A stretch of DNA of 25,328 nucleotides from Prevotellaceae bacterium UBA4301 (GTDB lineage Bacteria; Bacteroidota; Bacteroidia; Bacteroidales; Bacteroidaceae), in assembly GCA_002395775.1 (NCBI GenBank), contig DGUV01000094.1, forward strand, positions 1 through 25,328, written 5' to 3'. Numbering within the stretch: position 1 is the stretch's first letter; each line of letters opens with the position of its first letter. The translations under genes were made by a program, and so were the position numbers. Below the pieces are notes generated by a model. The model was not told the DNA's origin. It did no database searches and worked only from the letters and a program-made list of their open reading frames with translations. Of the stretch, positions 22,591-25,328 are shown in pieces.

Positions 22591-22624
22591 CCCCCTCTCC
22601 TTGGGAGAGGGCTGGGGTGAGGTC
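22591..22624 (-). repeat. Palindromic repeat R6 after smalltalk
   Basis: Stem CCCTCTCC (22593-22600) and GGAGAGGG (22604-22611) with the CTGGGGTGAGGTC tail, nearly identical to R1a and R5. Confidence 0.85.
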
Positions 22625-22682
22625 TTATTTGGAGGAGCTTCTGCCGCTAACGCAGCCGTTGCTCTGGGACTCATCTAAGATG

Positions 22683-22728
22683 AAAAACAGAACCGGGACA
22701 CCCCCATTGGGCGCTCGGTTCTGTTTTT
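22683..22728. terminator. Bidirectional terminator between smalltalk and the SLC13 gene
   Basis: Thirteen perfect base pairs: AAAAACAGAACCG (22683-22695) with CGGTTCTGTTTTT (22716-22728), 20-base loop. A-run and T-run at the two ends let it stop transcription in both directions; it serves the convergent smalltalk (+) and SLC13 (-) genes. Confidence 0.85.
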
Positions 22729-22748
22729 TACTTTTCCCTTAACTCCCC

Positions 22749-24377
22749 TTACATCCCGTAAACCAGGGGGATGAGGAAGACGGAGAGGAGGAAGACGATG
22801 ATGTTCATGGGCAGGCCCACCTTGACGAAGTCGGTGAACTTGTATCCGCCCACGCCCTGCACGATGAGGTTGGTCTGATAGCCGATGGGGGTGCTGAAGG
22901 CGCTGGAGGCTGCGAAACAGATGCAGACGACGAAGGGCATGGGGTTGGCACCCAGCTTCTCGGCCACGGAGAGGGCCAGCGGGAAGGCCAGGGCTGCGGC
23001 GGCGTTGTTGGTGATGAGCTCCGTGAAGATGTTGGTGATGAGGAACAGGGCTGCCAGGATGACGTAGATGCCCCATCGGCTCTGGCCGACGTTGTCGGTG
23101 AGGGCGATGATGTAGCTGGCTATGAAATCGGCAAAGCCCGACTTGGTCATGGCCGTGGAGATGGCAAAGGCGCAGGCGATGGTGATGAGCACGTCCCAGG
23201 AGAAGAACTTGGTGTACTTCTTTGGGGAGAACATGCGCGTCCAGGCCATGATGACGCTGGTGACGCAGGCAAAGAAGAACATGTCGAGCTTGATGAACTT
23301 GAAGTGGTCGGTGACGATGGGCAGTTCGCCTACCGTGGCGCCGATGATCATCATGATGAGCAGGGCAAGGGCGAAGAAGCGCTTCTTCGAGCCCATGGGG
23401 GGTTCGTAGTCGCCCACGCGGTTGATCATCCAGAAGACGCGGCTGTCCTTCCAGGTGTCGTAGAAGTCCTCGGGGGCGTCGATGAGGAGGGTGTCGTCGT
23501 GGGTCATGCGCACTTGGGTGTAGTCGCCTTCGACGATGGCTCCGCCTCGGCTGATGGCGCGGACGTGGCCTCCGTAGCGGCGGTAGAAGTCGAACTCGCG
23601 GAGGGTCTTCCCGATGCCTGGGAAACGGTTGCCGAGCATGACCTCGTGGCGCACGGCTCCGGGGGGGACTACAGTCATCTCCTCGGCTTCGTCCTCGGCT
23701 TTGCGGCTGTCGGGCAGCAGGTAGCGCGAGAAGAAGATGAGATAGACCAATCCCACCAGGGCTATGATGACGCCCACCTTGGAGAGTTCGAACATGTGCA
23801 TTCCGTCGATGCCGAACTTCATCAGTATGCCCTCGGCGGCTCCGTTGGCCACGGCCTTCACCTCGTCCTTGTGTTCCTGCAGGAGCATACCGTGGAGCAC
23901 CAGGTTGGTGGTGGTGCCGATGAGGGTGCAGATGCCGCCGATGACGGTGGCGTAGCTCAGGGGGATGAGGAACTTGGTGGGCGGGAGTTTCATCTTGCGG
24001 GCCCAGTTTTTGATCATGGGTGCGAAGATGACCACGACGGGGGTGTTGTTGAAGAAGGCCGAGATGAGCGATACGATGGGGAAGAATCGCAGATTGGCGC
24101 GGGTGACGGTGACGTCCTTCTTGGGCAGGACGCGGAACATGATGCGCTCCAGGATGCCGCTCTTGCGGACGCCTTCGCTCACAAGATAGAGCAGGGCCAC
24201 GGTGATCATGCCCTTGTTGGAGAAGCCTTTCAGTGCCTCCTCGGGATTGATGATGCCTGCGCACAGGAGCATGACTACGGCCGTGAACAGGATGAGTCCG
24301 GGACGCAGGCACTCGCGCATGAGGGCGCAGAGCATGAACAGCAGCACAAGGGCTACGAAGATTATCTGAAATGACAT
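22749..24377 (-). CDS. SLC13-family permease with an RCK_C domain (probable sulfate or dicarboxylate transporter)
   Basis: The 542-residue inner-membrane protein has many hydrophobic helices, the two-repeat signature of the DASS/SLC13 family (SAFFNNTPVVV near 106-116 with TLIGTTTNLV 151-160, and TELITNNAAAAL with STPIGYQTNLIV in the second half) and a central soluble RCK_C/TrkA-C domain (about 240-315, HEVMLGNRFPGIGKTLREFD). One RCK_C copy is present where many family members have two. Relatives beside cysC-D-N genes are taken to import sulfate; here cysC is 11.5 kb away on the same strand with the putative element in between. It lies 52 bases after carB, in a gap with a 7-base tandem repeat. 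Substrate is inferred from context only. Confidence 0.85.
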   Translation of the reverse strand: MSFQIIFVALVLLFMLCALMRECLRPGLILFTAVVMLLCAGIINPEEALKGFSNKGMITVALLYLVSEGVRKSGILERIMFRVLPKKDVTVTRANLRFFPIVSLISAFFNNTPVVVIFAPMIKNWARKMKLPPTKFLIPLSYATVIGGICTLIGTTTNLVLHGMLLQEHKDEVKAVANGAAEGILMKFGIDGMHMFELSKVGVIIALVGLVYLIFFSRYLLPDSRKAEDEAEEMTVVPPGAVRHEVMLGNRFPGIGKTLREFDFYRRYGGHVRAISRGGAIVEGDYTQVRMTHDDTLLIDAPEDFYDTWKDSRVFWMINRVGDYEPPMGSKKRFFALALLIMMIIGATVGELPIVTDHFKFIKLDMFFFACVTSVIMAWTRMFSPKKYTKFFSWDVLITIACAFAISTAMTKSGFADFIASYIIALTDNVGQSRWGIYVILAALFLITNIFTELITNNAAAALAFPLALSVAEKLGANPMPFVVCICFAASSAFSTPIGYQTNLIVQGVGGYKFTDFVKVGLPMNIIVFLLSVFLIPLVYGM

Positions 24378-24390
24378 GGCGATATGTGTT

Positions 24391-24418
24391 TCTTACCTCT
24401 TACCTCTTACCTCTTACA
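24391..24418. repeat. 7-base tandem repeat (TCTTACC, four units)
   Basis: TCTTACC three times perfectly and once with one change, in the gap between carB and the SLC13 gene, 14-41 bases upstream of the SLC13 ATG. Confidence 0.8.
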
Positions 24419-24429
24419 ACTTACCTCCA

Positions 24430-25328
24430 TCACTTATACTCCTCCCACGACTTGATGGCAAGGTCGCTGAGCTTGATGGTGCAGAAGGCTGTGATGAAGG
24501 CTGCTGCCAGACGGCTGTTGGTGAGCAGGGGGATGTTCAGGTCAACGGCTGTGCGACGTATCTTGTAGCCATTCGTGAGCTCGCCTGCCGAGAGGTCCTT
24601 GGGGATGTTCACCACGAGGTCTATCTCGTGCTTGTGCAGGAGGTCGAGCGCCTGGGGCTGCTGGTCGGCATCGCTGGGCCAGTGGACCAGGGTGTTGGGG
24701 ATGCCCTGTTCGGTCAGGAAGCGACTGGTGCCACCCGTAGCGTAGAGGGGATAGCCGTGGTCGTGGAGCATGCGGGCAGCATCGAGCAGGGCGGCCTTCT
24801 CTTTGACTCCACCTGTGGAGAGGAGCACGCCGCGCTGGGGTATGCGATGGCCCACGGAGAGCATGGCCTTCATGAGGGCGCAGTTGCTGTCGTCGCCCAG
24901 ACATCCTACTTCGCCCGTCGAACTCATGTCGACACCCAGCACGGGGTCGGCCTTCTGGAGACGGTTGAAGGAGAACTGCGAGGCTTTGATGCCCACGTAG
25001 TCGAAGTCGAAGAAGCTCTTGTGCAACTTCTCAACGGGCAGACCGAGCATGACGCGCGTGGCCATCTCGATGAGGTTGACCTTCAGCACCTTCGAGACGA
25101 AGGGGAAGGAACGGGAGGCGCGCAGGTTGCACTCGATGACCTTAATCTCGTTGTCGCGAGCCAGGTACTGGATGTTGAAGGGACCTGAGATGCAGAGCTC
25201 GCGGGCTATCTGTGCGGATATCTTCTTGATGCGGCGCACGGTCTCGACGTAGAGCTTCTGGGCAGGGAACTGGATGGTGGCGTCGCCTGAGTGGACGCCG
25301 GCAAACTCGATGTGCTCCGAGATGGCGT
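24430..25328 (-). CDS. carB: Carbamoyl-phosphate synthase large subunit (C-terminal part; runs off the right edge)
   Basis: CarB makes carbamoyl phosphate from glutamine-derived ammonia, bicarbonate and ATP for pyrimidine and arginine synthesis. The visible 299 codons include the end of the second ATP-grasp half (AISEHIEFAGVHSGDATIQF at the window edge, ISGPFNIQYLAR, VIECNLRASRSFPFVSK) and the C-terminal regulatory MGS domain (GVLLSTGGVKEKAALLDAAR, YATGGTSRFL, LVVNIPKDLS, FITAF). The reading frame continues past 25328, so the internal Met at 25239 is not the start. The full protein is expected to be about 1,070 residues. It is the upstream neighbour of the SLC13 gene on the same strand. Confidence 0.95.
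   Translation of the reverse strand, partial: AISEHIEFAGVHSGDATIQFPAQKLYVETVRRIKKISAQIARELCISGPFNIQYLARDNEIKVIECNLRASRSFPFVSKVLKVNLIEMATRVMLGLPVEKLHKSFFDFDYVGIKASQFSFNRLQKADPVLGVDMSSTGEVGCLGDDSNCALMKAMLSVGHRIPQRGVLLSTGGVKEKAALLDAARMLHDHGYPLYATGGTSRFLTEQGIPNTLVHWPSDADQQPQALDLLHKHEIDLVVNIPKDLSAGELTNGYKIRRTAVDLNIPLLTNSRLAAAFITAFCTIKLSDLAIKSWEEYK

Larger units (their letters stand above)
11281..22640. mobile_element. Putative integrated element with primase, HU-HIG/smalltalk and defence cargo
   Basis: Between the cysC promoter and the bidirectional terminator lie only genes of accessory type: phage-like NNNPxNI protein, primase/helicase-like protein, OB-fold-like protein, unknowns, a type IIG enzyme, Bro-N/Fic, HU-HIG and smalltalk. 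Short repeats (AGTTAGCTTCGC and TTCGCGGAGTTA) occur near both ends (11289-11325 and 22289-22307). No integrase or transposase is visible, and exact ends cannot be fixed, so the boundaries given are approximate. Confidence 0.4.

Noticed and set aside
22453..22674. 73-codon frame on the minus strand opposite smalltalk
   Set aside because: It is the mirror of smalltalk and repeat R6; the SPQPSPKERG-like stretch is the translated repeat.
22675..24312. 545-codon Arg/His/Pro-rich frame overlapping the SLC13 gene on the same strand
   Set aside because: Another frame of the same DNA; the SLC13 frame has membrane helices and family motifs.

Overview
The window reads as chromosomal DNA of a Bacteroidales bacterium, most like Prevotella or a close relative. 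The evidence is the repeated Bacteroidetes promoter pattern (TTTG, 19-20 bases, TAnnTTTG) in front of many genes, polysaccharide-degrading enzymes with Bacteroidetes features, a 'smalltalk'-type micro-protein beside an HU-HIG protein, and a primase/helicase-like VirE_N + DUF3987 protein. All functions are read from motifs by eye; no database search was run.

Left part (1-6.8 kb): the 5' part of a mannose-1-phosphate guanylyltransferase (minus strand), a GH109-like Gfo/Idh/MocA protein, fabD overlapping a GH13 lipoprotein, and a secreted GH30 glycanase (plus strand). An unlisted 38-residue ORF lies between the GH109-like gene and fabD.

Sulfonation operon (6.8-11.2 kb, minus strand): cysC, cysD, a decayed DUF559 remnant, cysN and a sulfotransferase. 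Together the three Cys proteins make PAPS from sulfate and ATP, and the last gene would use it. No PAPS or sulfite reductase is present, so the locus looks built for sulfonating an acceptor and not for assimilating sulfur.

Putative integrated element (about 11.3-22.6 kb): on the minus strand an OB-fold-like protein, an unknown protein, a VirE_N/DUF3987 primase-helicase-like protein and a phage 'NNNPxNI' lysozyme-like protein; at the right end, on the plus strand, HU-HIG and smalltalk genes. Three copies of an iteron-like block (GGTACTAAAA.. followed by three TGCTACAAA-type 9-mers) lie in it: one at the end of the primase gene and two as an inverted pair around a 66-base AT-only tract near 21.2 kb. 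Between these is cargo: a single-chain type IIG restriction-modification enzyme, an unknown coiled-coil protein, and a Bro-N/Fic fusion bracketed by 40-bp direct repeats. This set resembles a self-contained DNA-replication module with defence cargo and is the most interesting part of the window.

Right part (22.7-25.3 kb, minus strand): an SLC13-type permease with an RCK_C domain, and the C-terminal part of carB. In related Bacteroides, as I recall, the SLC13 gene sits next to cysC, so the element may have been inserted between them. A family of eight G/C-rich palindromic repeats is spread through the window and has entered the coding sequences of cysN and the primase gene in frame.
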